Part shown: positions 1 through 8,672 of the stretch, piece after piece
Layout: every line of letters begins with the position of its first letter
Numbering within the stretch: the first letter of the stretch is position 1
NCBI RefSeq assembly: GCF_008639165.1
Contig: NZ_CP029197.1
Location: 5,770,001-5,834,000 of the forward strand
DNA: 64,000 nucleotides
Direction of reading: 5' to 3'
DNA from: Streptomyces venezuelae ATCC 10712
GTDB lineage: Bacteria > Actinomycetota > Actinomycetes > Streptomycetales > Streptomycetaceae
The notes under the pieces: generated by a model
Databases searched by the model: none
What the model was told of the DNA's origin: nothing
Seen by the model: the letters and a program-made list of their open reading frames with translations, nothing else
Position numbers and translations under genes: made by a program

Positions 1-1707
1 TATCCGCTGTACGCCCTGATCACCGCGCTCGTCGTATGGCCCTTCGCCCGCGTCGGCGACTGGGCCGGCCTCCACCGCGCCCGGCGCGCGAAGTCGGCCG
101 CCGGCCCGACCGGCCCGGCGCCCGACGCCGCACCCGGCGTCCCCCGCTCCCAGTGGCCCCAGCTGCGCGAAGCGGGCCAGCACCGCGCCGCCGAGCGGCT
201 CGTCGGCGACCTGGCCGCCGGCCGGATGAACGACGTCGACTGCGCCCGCGTCCACCGCGCCTGGCGGGACACCGACCGGGACGCCGGGCGCCGCGCCGCC
301 CTCGTCAGGTCGCTGGTCGAGGAGGGCGCCGCCACGGGCGCCCACCCGTCGGGCGACCGCGACCTGCCCCACCGCTCCGCCACCCACGACCTCCTCCTGG
401 AGCAGGTCCGGATCGGCCGGTACGCGCCCGCCGAACGCACCCCGCACGCGTACCACGGCGCCGGTCTCGCCCTCGACCCCGGACTCCTCGGCACCTCGCT
501 CCTCGCCGTCGGCCCCTCCGGAGCGGGCAAGACCCGCTCCCTCGTCGCCCCCGTCGTCGAGGCGCTCACCCTCCAGGCGCTCACCGGCGGCTGCGCCGTC
601 GTCGCCGTCGGCGCCGCGTCCGCCCCGCTCGGCGCCGACGAGGCGTACGACGTCGTCGTCCGGCTCGGCGACCCCGCCTCCCGCTACGACCTCGACCTGT
701 ACGCCGGGGCGACCGACCCGGACGAGGCCGCCGCCTTCCTCGCCGAGGGGCTCGTCGGCGACCTGGAAGGCGTCGAGCCCCGGCGCGCCGCCACCGTCCT
801 CGCCCAGCTCATCGGCCCCTACCGGACCGCGTACGGCCGCTTCCCGACCGTCCCCGTCCTGCGCGAGCTGCTCGAAGCCCGCTCCGAGACGCTCCGGTCG
901 CTCCTCGCCCGGCTGCCCGCCGACGGCGCCCAGGCCATGCGGCGCGAGCTGGACTCCCGCATGCGCCAGGTCGGCACCGCGACCGACCTCGGGCCGGTGC
1001 TCGCGGACCGGCTGGCGGCCCTCGACCGGCCCGCGTTCGCCGAGTTCTTCGGCGGGGGGCGCGAGGTGCGGCCGTTCTCCCTGGCAGCCGTCGCACAGCA
1101 CCCGATGCGGGTGCGGATCAGCCTCCCGGAAGGCGGCCACGAGGAGGCCGCACGGCTCCTGAGCCGACTGCTCCTGGCCCAGTTCCAGTCCGTCACCCGG
1201 GACCGTGCCGGGCGGGGCCACCTCGCCTTCCTGGTGCTCGACGACGCGGCCGGGGCGCTCACCCCCGGGACCGTACGGGCGCTCCAGCGGCTGCGTCCGC
1301 AGAAGGCGGCCGTCGTCCTCGCCCTGCGCACGCTCGCGGAGGTGCAGGAGACGCTCCACGGGCCGCTGCTCGCGGTGGTCGGCTGCCGGATGGCGTTCGC
1401 CGGGCTGCCCACCTGGGACGGGCGGGCCTTCGCCGAGGCCTGGGGCACCGAACGGGTGGAGACCACCGAGGTCGCCCACCACACCGTCTTCGCCGACCAG
1501 CCGATGACCCGGGCCTTCCACGCCCTGCGCAAGCTCGTGACGGGCAAGGCCGTGACCACCGAGGCCGTCACCGTGCGGGAGGTGGAGCGGCAGCGGTGGT
1601 CGGCGTCCGATCTCGCGCACGCCGTGCCGCCGGGGCACGCCGTGCTCTCCCTCACCCATGTGCGCGGCGAGCACACCCCGCCCCTGCTCGTCGACCTCCG
1701 CGGCTGA
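1..1707 (+). CDS. TraG/VirD4-like P-loop ATPase, 5' end missing
   Basis: The reading frame is open from base 1, so the start lies outside the window; at least 568 codons are present. The first visible residues (YPLYALITALVVWPFARVGD) look like the end of a membrane segment. A Walker A motif (GPSGAGKT, about bases 511-534) and a Walker B-like strand ending in DD (AFLVLDDA, about 1228-1251) are present. The C-terminus, with a PPGHAVLSL strand followed by PPLLVDL, resembles the end of TraG/TraD-type coupling ATPases. A membrane-anchored ATPase that pumps or couples a substrate is the best inference; the substrate is unknown. No conjugation genes are nearby, so this looks like the chromosomal ATP/GTP-binding protein common in Streptomyces rather than part of a plasmid. 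An in-frame ATG at 226 would remove the membrane segment and is not the likely start. Confidence 0.75.
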   Translation, partial: YPLYALITALVVWPFARVGDWAGLHRARRAKSAAGPTGPAPDAAPGVPRSQWPQLREAGQHRAAERLVGDLAAGRMNDVDCARVHRAWRDTDRDAGRRAALVRSLVEEGAATGAHPSGDRDLPHRSATHDLLLEQVRIGRYAPAERTPHAYHGAGLALDPGLLGTSLLAVGPSGAGKTRSLVAPVVEALTLQALTGGCAVVAVGAASAPLGADEAYDVVVRLGDPASRYDLDLYAGATDPDEAAAFLAEGLVGDLEGVEPRRAATVLAQLIGPYRTAYGRFPTVPVLRELLEARSETLRSLLARLPADGAQAMRRELDSRMRQVGTATDLGPVLADRLAALDRPAFAEFFGGGREVRPFSLAAVAQHPMRVRISLPEGGHEEAARLLSRLLLAQFQSVTRDRAGRGHLAFLVLDDAAGALTPGTVRALQRLRPQKAAVVLALRTLAEVQETLHGPLLAVVGCRMAFAGLPTWDGRAFAEAWGTERVETTEVAHHTVFADQPMTRAFHALRKLVTGKAVTTEAVTVREVERQRWSASDLAHAVPPGHAVLSLTHVRGEHTPPLLVDLRG

Positions 1708-1786
1708 GCCCCCCCGTCAACCGCACACTCGTCACCTCCCCCGGCCGCGCTCGGCTGAGCGCCCCCGGACCCGTCCTGGCACAATC

Positions 1787-1816
1787 GGGGGCGCCGCTCG
1801 GCTGAGCGGCGCCCCC
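1787..1816 (+). terminator. Rho-independent-type hairpin after the ATPase gene
   Basis: A perfect 13-bp inverted repeat (arms 1787-1799 and 1804-1816, loop of 4) lies between the ATPase stop and the pucR-type start. It has no clear T tract, which is usual for high-GC actinomycete terminators. Confidence 0.6.
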
Positions 1817-1841
1817 TCGCTCAAAGGTCCGACGGTTCCCG

Positions 1842-3395
1842 ATGCCGCCCACCCTCGCCTCGCTCGTCCAGCACTCCTCGCTGAAGCTCATCGTCCGCGC
1901 CGGTGAGGACCGCCTCGACACCCCCGTCCGCTGGGCGCACGTCAGCGAGCTCGCCGACCCCGTCCCGTACATGGAGGGCGGTGAGCTCCTCCTCACCACC
2001 GCGCTCACCCTCGACGCCGAGGACCTGGAGGCGATGCGCCGGTACGTCCGGCGGCTGCTCGGCGCGGGCGTCGTCGGGCTCGGTTTCGCCGTGGGCGTCA
2101 ACTACGAGGAGATCCCGCCCGCCCTCCTCGACGCGGCCCGCGAGGAGCACCTCCCGCTCCTCGAAGTACCCCGCAGGACGCCGTTCCTCGCCATCAGCAA
2201 GGCCGTCTCCGCCGCCATCTCCGCCGACCAGTACCGGGCCGTCACGGCCGGCTTCGAGGCCCAGCGCGAGCTGACCCGGGCCGCGCTCGCCGAGGGCCCC
2301 GAGGCCGTCGTCGCCCGGCTCGCGGCCCACGTCGACGGCTGGGCCGCGCTCTACGACACCTCTGGCACGGTCGTCGCCGTCTCGCCCGACTGGGCGGCCC
2401 GCCGGGCCGCCCGTCTCACCCCGGACGTCGAGCGGCTGCGCGACCGGCCCGCGCCCGCCAGCGCCGTCGTCGGCGGTACGGACGACCGCGTCGAGCTCCA
2501 GTCGCTCGGCACCGGGCGGCGGGTGCGGGGCGCCCTCGCCGTCGGCACGGGCGCGCCGCTGGGCACGGCCGAGCGGTACGCCGTGCACTCGGCGATCGCG
2601 CTCCTCACCCTCACGACGGAACGTTCCCGTTCGCTCCAGGCCGCCGAGCACCGGCTCGGCGCGGCCGTGCTGAAGATGATGCTCGCGGGCCAGCCGGACC
2701 ACGCGCGCGCGGTTGCCGGTGACGTGTACGGCGGGCTGCTCGACGCCCCCTTCCGGCTGCTGGTCGCCGAACCCGCCGGGGCCGACCCGGCCGCCGAACC
2801 CCCGCTGCCGGTGCTCGCCGAGGCCCTGGAGGCGGCGGCCGCCCGGGCCGGCGAGGCGGTGCTCACCGTCCCCGAGAGCGACCAGCGGCTCGTCGTCCTC
2901 GCCGGTGACGGGGGCGCGGTCGTCGCCGCCTGCGAGGGGTACGCGGAACGGGACGCGGAGGACGCCGGCGTGGTCATCGGGCTCTCCGCGCCGGCCGGGC
3001 CGATCGTGGCGGCGGCGGCGTACAAGCAGGCCGAGCAGGCGCTCTCGGTGGCCCGGCGGCGCGGGAAGGCGCTCGTCGAGCACGAGGACCTGGCGGCGGG
3101 CTCGGTCCTGCCGCTCCTCGCGGACGACGCCGTCCGCGCGTTCGCCGACGGGATGCTCCGGGCCCTGCGGGACCATGACGCGACCGGCCGCGGCGACCTG
3201 GTCGTCTCCCTGCGGGCCTGGCTCTCCCGGCACGGCCAGTGGGACGCGGCCGCGACCGACCTGGGCGTCCACCGGCACACCCTGCGCTACCGGATGCGGC
3301 GGGTGGAGGAGATCCTCGGCCGCTCGCTCGACGACCCGGACGTACGGATGGAGCTGTGGCTCGCGCTGAAGGCGACGGGGGAGGGGACGGGGTAA
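1842..3395 (+). CDS. PucR family transcriptional regulator
   Basis: A 517-residue cytoplasmic DNA-binding regulator. The first ~130 residues match the PucR N-terminal (purine catabolism regulator-like) domain, including the stretch GVVGLGFAVGVNYEEIPPAL. The middle is a GGDEF-like/CdaR-type region. The last ~60 residues (AAATDLGVHRHTLRYRMRRV) are the PucR C-terminal helix-turn-helix, where the recognition-helix pattern VHRHTLRYRMRR is diagnostic. In Streptomyces such regulators often sit beside amine or aminobutyrate catabolism genes. The aldehyde dehydrogenase at 4978 is therefore a plausible target, but this is inference. The ATG at 1842 gives the full domain and lies just after a terminator, so the gene probably has its own promoter. 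Confidence 0.88.
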   Translation: MPPTLASLVQHSSLKLIVRAGEDRLDTPVRWAHVSELADPVPYMEGGELLLTTALTLDAEDLEAMRRYVRRLLGAGVVGLGFAVGVNYEEIPPALLDAAREEHLPLLEVPRRTPFLAISKAVSAAISADQYRAVTAGFEAQRELTRAALAEGPEAVVARLAAHVDGWAALYDTSGTVVAVSPDWAARRAARLTPDVERLRDRPAPASAVVGGTDDRVELQSLGTGRRVRGALAVGTGAPLGTAERYAVHSAIALLTLTTERSRSLQAAEHRLGAAVLKMMLAGQPDHARAVAGDVYGGLLDAPFRLLVAEPAGADPAAEPPLPVLAEALEAAAARAGEAVLTVPESDQRLVVLAGDGGAVVAACEGYAERDAEDAGVVIGLSAPAGPIVAAAAYKQAEQALSVARRRGKALVEHEDLAAGSVLPLLADDAVRAFADGMLRALRDHDATGRGDLVVSLRAWLSRHGQWDAAATDLGVHRHTLRYRMRRVEEILGRSLDDPDVRMELWLALKATGEGTG

Positions 3396-3495
3396 GGCGT
3401 AAGGGGACGAGCAGGGGAGCGGGGCCGCACAGCCCCGGCGCGCCCGGCCCCCTCCGTGCGCCCGGCAGCCCGTCGCCCCGTCGCCCGCCGGCCTT

Positions 3496-3720
3496 CTACT
3501 CCCCGCCGCCGTCGTCCCCGCTCGACGTGATCCCGCGGCGGCGGTTCCCGCTCCGGACCAGCTGCCCGGCCGCGAGGGTGACCGTCGCCACCGCGTGGAC
3601 CCAGCGGGGGCCGCCGCGTGCGGCCCAGACCACGCAGGCGCAGCCTCCGACGGCGAGTACGAGGACGCCGGTCAAGGCGAGCAGAATCATGTGGTCCCCC
3701 AGTTCGGTCGGTGCGGACAT
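3496..3720 (-). CDS. small two-segment membrane protein, unknown function
   Basis: A 74-residue protein. Hydrophobic residues from about 10 to 32 (HMILLALTGVLVLAVGGCAC) form one clear membrane helix, and a second weaker hydrophobic stretch (WVHAVATVTLAAGQLV) follows a short RGGPR turn. The tail is charged, with RSGNRRRG followed by an acidic GDDGGGE end. No known domain was recognised. It is divergently transcribed from the EamA transporter gene with about 108 bp between the starts, so the two may share regulatory DNA. Real coding status is supported by the membrane topology and by third-position GC preference; function cannot be assigned. Confidence 0.6.
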   Translation of the reverse strand: MSAPTELGDHMILLALTGVLVLAVGGCACVVWAARGGPRWVHAVATVTLAAGQLVRSGNRRRGITSSGDDGGGE

Positions 3721-3770
3721 CGTGTCATCCCCGGTGGTGGCCTACAGGCGCCCCCGTACCCCCTCCTACC

Positions 3771-3786
3771 TGCCCGAATACGGGCA
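3771..3786. promoter_or_regulatory. candidate operator dyad in divergent region
   Basis: The sequence TGCCCGAATACGGGCA is a perfect 6-bp inverted repeat around AATA. It sits 5 bp upstream of a candidate -35 box, between the divergent small membrane protein and EamA genes, where a repressor or activator would be expected to bind. Confidence 0.35.
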
Positions 3787-3791
3787 ATCTC

Positions 3792-3821
3792 TTGGCCATT
3801 CGGGCCCCGATTCCCTAGTCT
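3792..3821 (+). promoter_or_regulatory. candidate promoter giving a leaderless EamA transcript
   Basis: TTGGCC (3792-3797) and TAGTCT (3816-3821) are separated by 18 bp. The ATG at 3829 lies 7 bp beyond the -10 box, which would place the transcription start at or next to the A of the start codon. No Shine-Dalgarno sequence is visible, consistent with leaderless translation. Confidence 0.45.
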
Positions 3822-3828
3822 CCTGCTC

Positions 3829-4824
3829 ATGACAAGCCCCGCCGTCGACCCGGCCCCCGAGGCGTCCCCGGCCGCCGCCGAGCTCCGTACCGCAGCACCC
3901 GGCCCCACCGGCCCCGCCGCCCCGGCGGTCCCCGCCCGCCGGATCACCGGCGCCGTGTGGGCCGCGCTCGGCATCGTGTACGTCGTGTGGGGATCGACCT
4001 ACCTCGGCATCCGGATCGCCGTCGAGACGATGCCGCCCTTCCTCTCCGCGGGCGCCCGCTTCGTCACCGCCGGCCTGCTCCTCACCGGGATCATCGCCTG
4101 GCGCCAGGGCCCCGCCGCCCTCAAGGTCACCCGACGCCAGCTCGGCTCGGCCGTCCTCATCGGCCTGCTCCTGATCCTCGGCGGCAACGGCCTCGTCGTC
4201 CTCGCCGAGACCGGCATACCCTCCGGCCTCGCCGCCCTGCTCATCTCCGTCGTCCCGGCCTGGGTCGTGATCCTCAAGGCCGCCACGGGGCAGCGGCCGA
4301 CCGCCGGCGGTCTCGCCGGGGTGCTGCTCGGGCTCGTCGGGCTCGCGGTGCTCACCCTGCCGGGGATCAGCGGTGACGTGAAGGCCGGCGGGGTGGTCCT
4401 CGTCGTGGTCGCGACCCTGCTGTGGTCCGTCGGCTCGTTCTCCTCCTCGCGCCTCCCGATGCCGGGCAACCCCTTCACGGCCAGCGCGTACGAGATGATC
4501 GCGGGCGGTCTCGCGGGTCTCGCCGTCGGCCTCTTCCGGGGTGAGCAGCACGGCCTGGACCTGACCGCGATCTCGGGCCGTTCCTGGGCCGCCCTCGCCT
4601 ACCTCGTCGTCTTCGGCTCGCTGATCGCCTTCACCGCGTACGCGTGGCTGCTCCAGGCGGCGCCGCTGTCGCTCGTCGCCACCTACGCGTACGTGAACCC
4701 CGTCGTGGCCGTCGCCCTCGGCGCCCTCGTCCTCGGTGAGGCACTGTCGTGGCCCATCGTCCTCGGCGGCGCGATCGTCGTCGGCGGCGTCTGTCTCATC
4801 GTCTCGACCGAACGGCGCGGCTGA
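3829..4824 (+). CDS. EamA/DMT-superfamily transporter
   Basis: A 331-residue inner-membrane protein made of two EamA repeats, with about ten hydrophobic helices. A disordered Pro/Ala-rich N-terminus of ~35 residues is followed by the first helix containing VVWGSTYLGIRIA, the typical EamA opening (WG.....K/R). The end of the second repeat (YVNPVVAVALGALVLGEALS) matches the conserved PVVA....LGE motif of metabolite exporters such as RhtA/YdcZ relatives. It is predicted to export a small metabolite or amino acid; the substrate cannot be read from sequence. Start choice: upstream in-frame codons to 3595 overlap the divergent small gene, whereas ATG 3829 fits both the family start and a leaderless promoter. 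Confidence 0.87.
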   Translation: MTSPAVDPAPEASPAAAELRTAAPGPTGPAAPAVPARRITGAVWAALGIVYVVWGSTYLGIRIAVETMPPFLSAGARFVTAGLLLTGIIAWRQGPAALKVTRRQLGSAVLIGLLLILGGNGLVVLAETGIPSGLAALLISVVPAWVVILKAATGQRPTAGGLAGVLLGLVGLAVLTLPGISGDVKAGGVVLVVVATLLWSVGSFSSSRLPMPGNPFTASAYEMIAGGLAGLAVGLFRGEQHGLDLTAISGRSWAALAYLVVFGSLIAFTAYAWLLQAAPLSLVATYAYVNPVVAVALGALVLGEALSWPIVLGGAIVVGGVCLIVSTERRG

Positions 4825-4977
4825 CGGACAGGGGGTGGCCGAAAGCCGTTCGGCCAATTCGGACAGAGGTCCCGGCCCATCACTCCACACCGGACAAGCC
4901 CACGCCCCCCGCCCCGGCCCTAACGTGTCACGAGAGCAATCGCTCGCACCCCCCGAAACGGAAAGGGCCGGGACGCA

Positions 4978-6423
4978 ATGACGACCACCCACGCCTTCTG
5001 GCTCGCCGGCCGCGAGGCCACCGGCGAGGCCACCTTCGACGTCACGAACTCCTTCGACGGACGTCTGGTCGGCAAGGTCAGCGTGCCCACCGAGGCCCAG
5101 GTCGAAGAGGCCGTCGCCGCCGCGCACGCCGTCGTCGACGAGTTCGCCGCGACCCCCGCGCACGTCCGCGCCGCCGCCCTCGACCACGTGTCGAAGCGGC
5201 TCGCCGAGCGCACCGAGGAGATCGCCCTGGTGATCTCCGCCGAGAACGGCAAGCCCATCAAGTGGGCCCGCGGCGAGGTCGGCCGTGCCGTCTCCGTCTT
5301 CCGTTTCGCCGCCGAGGAGGCCCGCCGCTGGAACGCCGGCGAGGCCCAGCGCCTGGACACCGAGGCCGGCGGCGCGGGCCGCCTCGCGCTGACCCGCCGC
5401 ATCCCCAAGGGTGTCGTCCTCGGCATCGCGCCGTTCAACTTCCCGCTGAACCTCAGCGCCCACAAGGTCGCCCCGGCCATCGCCGTCGGCGCCCCCATCA
5501 TCCTCAAGCCGGCCCCGTCGACCCCGATCTCCTCCCTGATCCTGGGCGAGCTCCTGGCCGAGACCGACCTGCCGGCCGGCTCCTGGTCGATCCTCACCGT
5601 GCCGAACGACCGGATGCCCGCCCTCGTCCAGGACGAGCGCCTCCCCGTCATCTCCTTCACCGGTTCGGACAAGGTCGGCTACGCCATCCAGCAGTCGGTG
5701 CCGCACAAGCACTGCACCCTGGAGCTCGGCGGCAACGCCGCGGCCGTCGTCCTCCCCGACTGGTCCTCCGAGGAGGACCTGGACTGGGCGGCCAGCCGCA
5801 TCGCCACCTTCTCCAACTACCAGGGCGGCCAGTCCTGCATCTCCGTCCAGCGCGTGATCGTCGACTCCTCCGTCCACGACCGCCTGCTGCCGAAGATCGT
5901 CGCCGCCGTCGAGGCGCAGGTCACCGGTGACCCGTCCGACGCCGCCACCGACGTCGGCCCGCTGGTCGACGAGGCCGCCGCGCAGCGCGTCGAGTCCTGG
6001 GTGGACGAGGCCGTCGCCGCCGGCGCCAAGCTCCTCGTGGGCGGCAAGCGCGAGGGCGCGACCTACGCCCCGACCGTGCTCACCGAGCTCCCGGCCGACG
6101 TCACCCTGGCCCGCTCCGAGGTCTTCGGCCCGGTCCTGACGATCGCCGTGGTCGACGGCGAGGCCGAGGCCTTCGCCGCGGTCAACGACTCGGACTTCGG
6201 CCTCCAGGCCGGTGTCTTCACCCACGACCTCCAGGCCGCCTTCCGCGCCCACCGTGCCCTCGAGGTCGGCGGCGTGATCGTCGGTGACGTCCCCTCGTAC
6301 CGCGCCGACCAGATGCCGTACGGCGGTGCCAAGCGCTCCGGCGTCGGCCGCGAGGGCGTCAAGTACGCGATGGACGACTACACCTACGAGCGCGTCCTCG
6401 TCCTGACGGGCCTCGCGCTCTGA
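4978..6423 (+). CDS. NAD(P)-dependent aldehyde dehydrogenase family protein
   Basis: A 481-residue cytoplasmic dehydrogenase oxidising an aldehyde to its acid. Family landmarks are all present: the cofactor/oxyanion asparagine in PFNFPLN, the general base Glu249 in LELGGN, and the catalytic Cys287 in GGQSCIS. The end motif SDFGLQAGVFTHD followed by MPYGGAKRSGVGREG is also typical. Length is normal. It resembles the succinate-semialdehyde/betaine-aldehyde branch, but the C-terminal half is closer to glyceraldehyde/phosphonoacetaldehyde-type enzymes, so the substrate is left open. An upstream TAACGT (4921-4926) could be a -10 box. The upstream PucR-type regulator gene is a candidate controller, by context only. 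Confidence 0.88.
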   Translation: MTTTHAFWLAGREATGEATFDVTNSFDGRLVGKVSVPTEAQVEEAVAAAHAVVDEFAATPAHVRAAALDHVSKRLAERTEEIALVISAENGKPIKWARGEVGRAVSVFRFAAEEARRWNAGEAQRLDTEAGGAGRLALTRRIPKGVVLGIAPFNFPLNLSAHKVAPAIAVGAPIILKPAPSTPISSLILGELLAETDLPAGSWSILTVPNDRMPALVQDERLPVISFTGSDKVGYAIQQSVPHKHCTLELGGNAAAVVLPDWSSEEDLDWAASRIATFSNYQGGQSCISVQRVIVDSSVHDRLLPKIVAAVEAQVTGDPSDAATDVGPLVDEAAAQRVESWVDEAVAAGAKLLVGGKREGATYAPTVLTELPADVTLARSEVFGPVLTIAVVDGEAEAFAAVNDSDFGLQAGVFTHDLQAAFRAHRALEVGGVIVGDVPSYRADQMPYGGAKRSGVGREGVKYAMDDYTYERVLVLTGLAL

Positions 6424-6461
6424 CGGGCCTCGCCCTCTAGGACGCGCGGCTCCGCGAGACC

Positions 6462-6502
6462 AGGCGGTCCGAACCCACTGTGCGGGGGTTCGGGCCGCCT
6501 TT
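6462..6502 (+). terminator. terminator after the aldehyde dehydrogenase gene
   Basis: Arms 6462-6476 and 6486-6500 form a 15-bp stem with one G-T pair, followed by TT. The hairpin lies 38 bp after the stop codon. Confidence 0.7.
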
Positions 6503-6629
6503 CGCCGTACGCGCCCCTCGCCGGTCTCATCGGTCGGACTTCCGCCGTACCCGCCCCACCCGTCGGACTTTCGCCTGTCCGGACCCGGGGAAATCGGGTA
6601 CGACGGACAGAGAGACCGAGGAGGTGTCC

Positions 6630-8552
6630 ATGTCCGCGCCCACCCAGCGCCCCAAGGTCACCGCTCACGAGGCCCGGCAGACCGCCGAGGCAGCCCGTGA
6701 GCGGGACTGGCACAAGCCCAGCTTCGCCAAGGAACTCTTCCTCGGCAGGTTCCGGCTCGACCTCGTCCATCCCCACCCGCTCCCCGCCGACGAGGACGTC
6801 CGGCGCGGCGAGGCCTTCCTCGCCGCCCTCCGCGAGTTCTGCGAGACCCGGATCGACGGCGCCCGCATCGAGCGCGAGGCCCGCGTCCCCGACGAGACGA
6901 TCACCGGGCTCAAGGAGCTCGGCGCGCTCGGCATGAAGATCGACCGGAAGTACGGCGGCCTCGGCCTCACCCAGCTGTACTACAACCGTGCCCTCGCCCT
7001 CGTCGGCTCCGCCAGCCCCGCCGTCGGGGCGCTGCTCTCCGCGCATCAGTCGATCGGCGTACCGCAGCCGCTGAAACTGTTCGGCACCCAGGAGCAGAAG
7101 GACGCCTTCCTGCCCCGGCTCGCCCGTACGGACATCTCGGCGTTCCTGCTCACCGAGCCCGACGTCGGCTCCGACCCGGCGCGGCTCGCCACCAGCGCCG
7201 TACCGGACGGGGACTCGTACGTCCTCGACGGGGTGAAGCTCTGGACCACCAACGGCGTCATCGCCGACCTCCTCGTCGTCATGGCCCGGGTGCCCGCGTC
7301 GGACGGGCACCCCGGAGGCATCACCGCCTTCGTCGTCGAGGCCGACTCGCCCGGCATCACCGTCGAGCACCGCAACGCCTTCATGGGCCTGCGCGGCCTG
7401 GAGAACGGCGTCACCCGCTTCCACGGCGTCCGGGTCCCCGCCGCGAACCGCATCGGACCCGAGGGCGCCGGGCTCAAGATCGCCCTCACCACCCTCAACA
7501 CCGGCCGCCTCTCGCTCCCCGCCGCCTGCGCGGGCGCCGGGAAGTGGTGCCTGAGGATCGCCCGCGAATGGGCGGGCGTCCGAGAGCAGTGGGGCGGTCC
7601 GGTCGGTCGGCACGAGGCCGTCGGCACCAAGATCTCCTTCATCGCGGCCACCACCTTCGCCCTGGAGGCGGTCGTCGACCTCGCCTCCCAGATGGCCGAC
7701 GAGGACCGCAACGACATCCGCATCGAGGCCGCCCTCGCCAAGCTGTACGGCTCCGAGATGGCCTGGCTCATCGCCGACGAACTCGTCCAGATCCGGGGCG
7801 GCCGGGGCTACGAGACCGCCGACTCGCTCGCCGCCCGCGGCGAACGGGCCGTCCCCGCCGAGCAGCTCCTGCGCGACCTCCGGATCAACCGGATCTTCGA
7901 GGGCTCGACCGAGATCATGCACCTGCTGATCGCCCGCGAGGCCGTCGACGCCCACCTCTCCGTCGCCGGGGACCTCATCGACCCCGGCGCGTCGCTCGCC
8001 GACAAGGCGAAGGCGGGGGCACGCGCCGGTGGCTTCTACGCCCGCTGGCTGCCGGGACTCGTCACCGGCCCCGGGCAGCTCCCGGGCTCGTACGCGGAGT
8101 TCGGCGCCCTCGCCGGGCACCTCCGGTACGTCGAGCGGACCTCCCGCAAGCTCGCCCGCTCCACCTTCTACGCGATGTCCCGCTGGCAGGGGCGGATGGA
8201 GCTCAAGCAGGCGTTCCTCGGCCGGATCGTCGACATCGGCGCGGAGCTCTTCGCGATGAGTGCGGCGTGCGTACGGGCCGAGCACCTGCGGGACACCGGC
8301 GACCACGGGGCCGAGGCGCACCAGCTCGCCGACGCCTTCTGCCGGCAGGCCCGGCTGCGGACCGAGGAGCTGTTCGGACGGCTCTGGTCGAACACGGACG
8401 ACGTCGACCGGCGGGTCGCGGACGGGGTGCTGGCCGGCCGGTACACCTGGCTGGAGCAGGGCATCGTCGACCCGAGCGACGAGGGTCCGTGGATCGCGGA
8501 CGCCACGCCGGGGCCCGCGACGGGGGAGGACGTCCACCGCCGGGTGCCCTGA
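6630..8552 (+). CDS. long acyl-CoA dehydrogenase
   Basis: A 640-residue FAD flavoenzyme predicted to introduce the alpha-beta double bond in an acyl-CoA (fatty acid beta-oxidation). The core acyl-CoA dehydrogenase fold occupies about residues 50-450. Signatures seen are FLLTEPDVGSDPA and LWTTNG in the middle domain, and IRGGRGYE followed by LLRDLRINRIFEGSTEIM near the end of the core, which is the FAD/active-site end of the family. About 190 further residues form a helical C-terminal extension, as in the VLCAD/ACAD9-like long class rather than the ~400-residue short class. The ATG at 6630 has a strong GAGGAGG ribosome site about 5 bases upstream. It stands alone between terminator-like sequence and the next gene. 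Confidence 0.9.
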   Translation: MSAPTQRPKVTAHEARQTAEAARERDWHKPSFAKELFLGRFRLDLVHPHPLPADEDVRRGEAFLAALREFCETRIDGARIEREARVPDETITGLKELGALGMKIDRKYGGLGLTQLYYNRALALVGSASPAVGALLSAHQSIGVPQPLKLFGTQEQKDAFLPRLARTDISAFLLTEPDVGSDPARLATSAVPDGDSYVLDGVKLWTTNGVIADLLVVMARVPASDGHPGGITAFVVEADSPGITVEHRNAFMGLRGLENGVTRFHGVRVPAANRIGPEGAGLKIALTTLNTGRLSLPAACAGAGKWCLRIAREWAGVREQWGGPVGRHEAVGTKISFIAATTFALEAVVDLASQMADEDRNDIRIEAALAKLYGSEMAWLIADELVQIRGGRGYETADSLAARGERAVPAEQLLRDLRINRIFEGSTEIMHLLIAREAVDAHLSVAGDLIDPGASLADKAKAGARAGGFYARWLPGLVTGPGQLPGSYAEFGALAGHLRYVERTSRKLARSTFYAMSRWQGRMELKQAFLGRIVDIGAELFAMSAACVRAEHLRDTGDHGAEAHQLADAFCRQARLRTEELFGRLWSNTDDVDRRVADGVLAGRYTWLEQGIVDPSDEGPWIADATPGPATGEDVHRRVP

Positions 8553-8672
8553 CCCGGTCCGGCGGGCTCTGCTCGGCCGCTTGGAGCAGCCCCGGTGGTC
8601 GCGGTCCGGGGCCGCTCCTAGCGTGGGCGGGGCAGTTCCACGGGAACCGGGAGACCAGGAAAGAGACCCACG

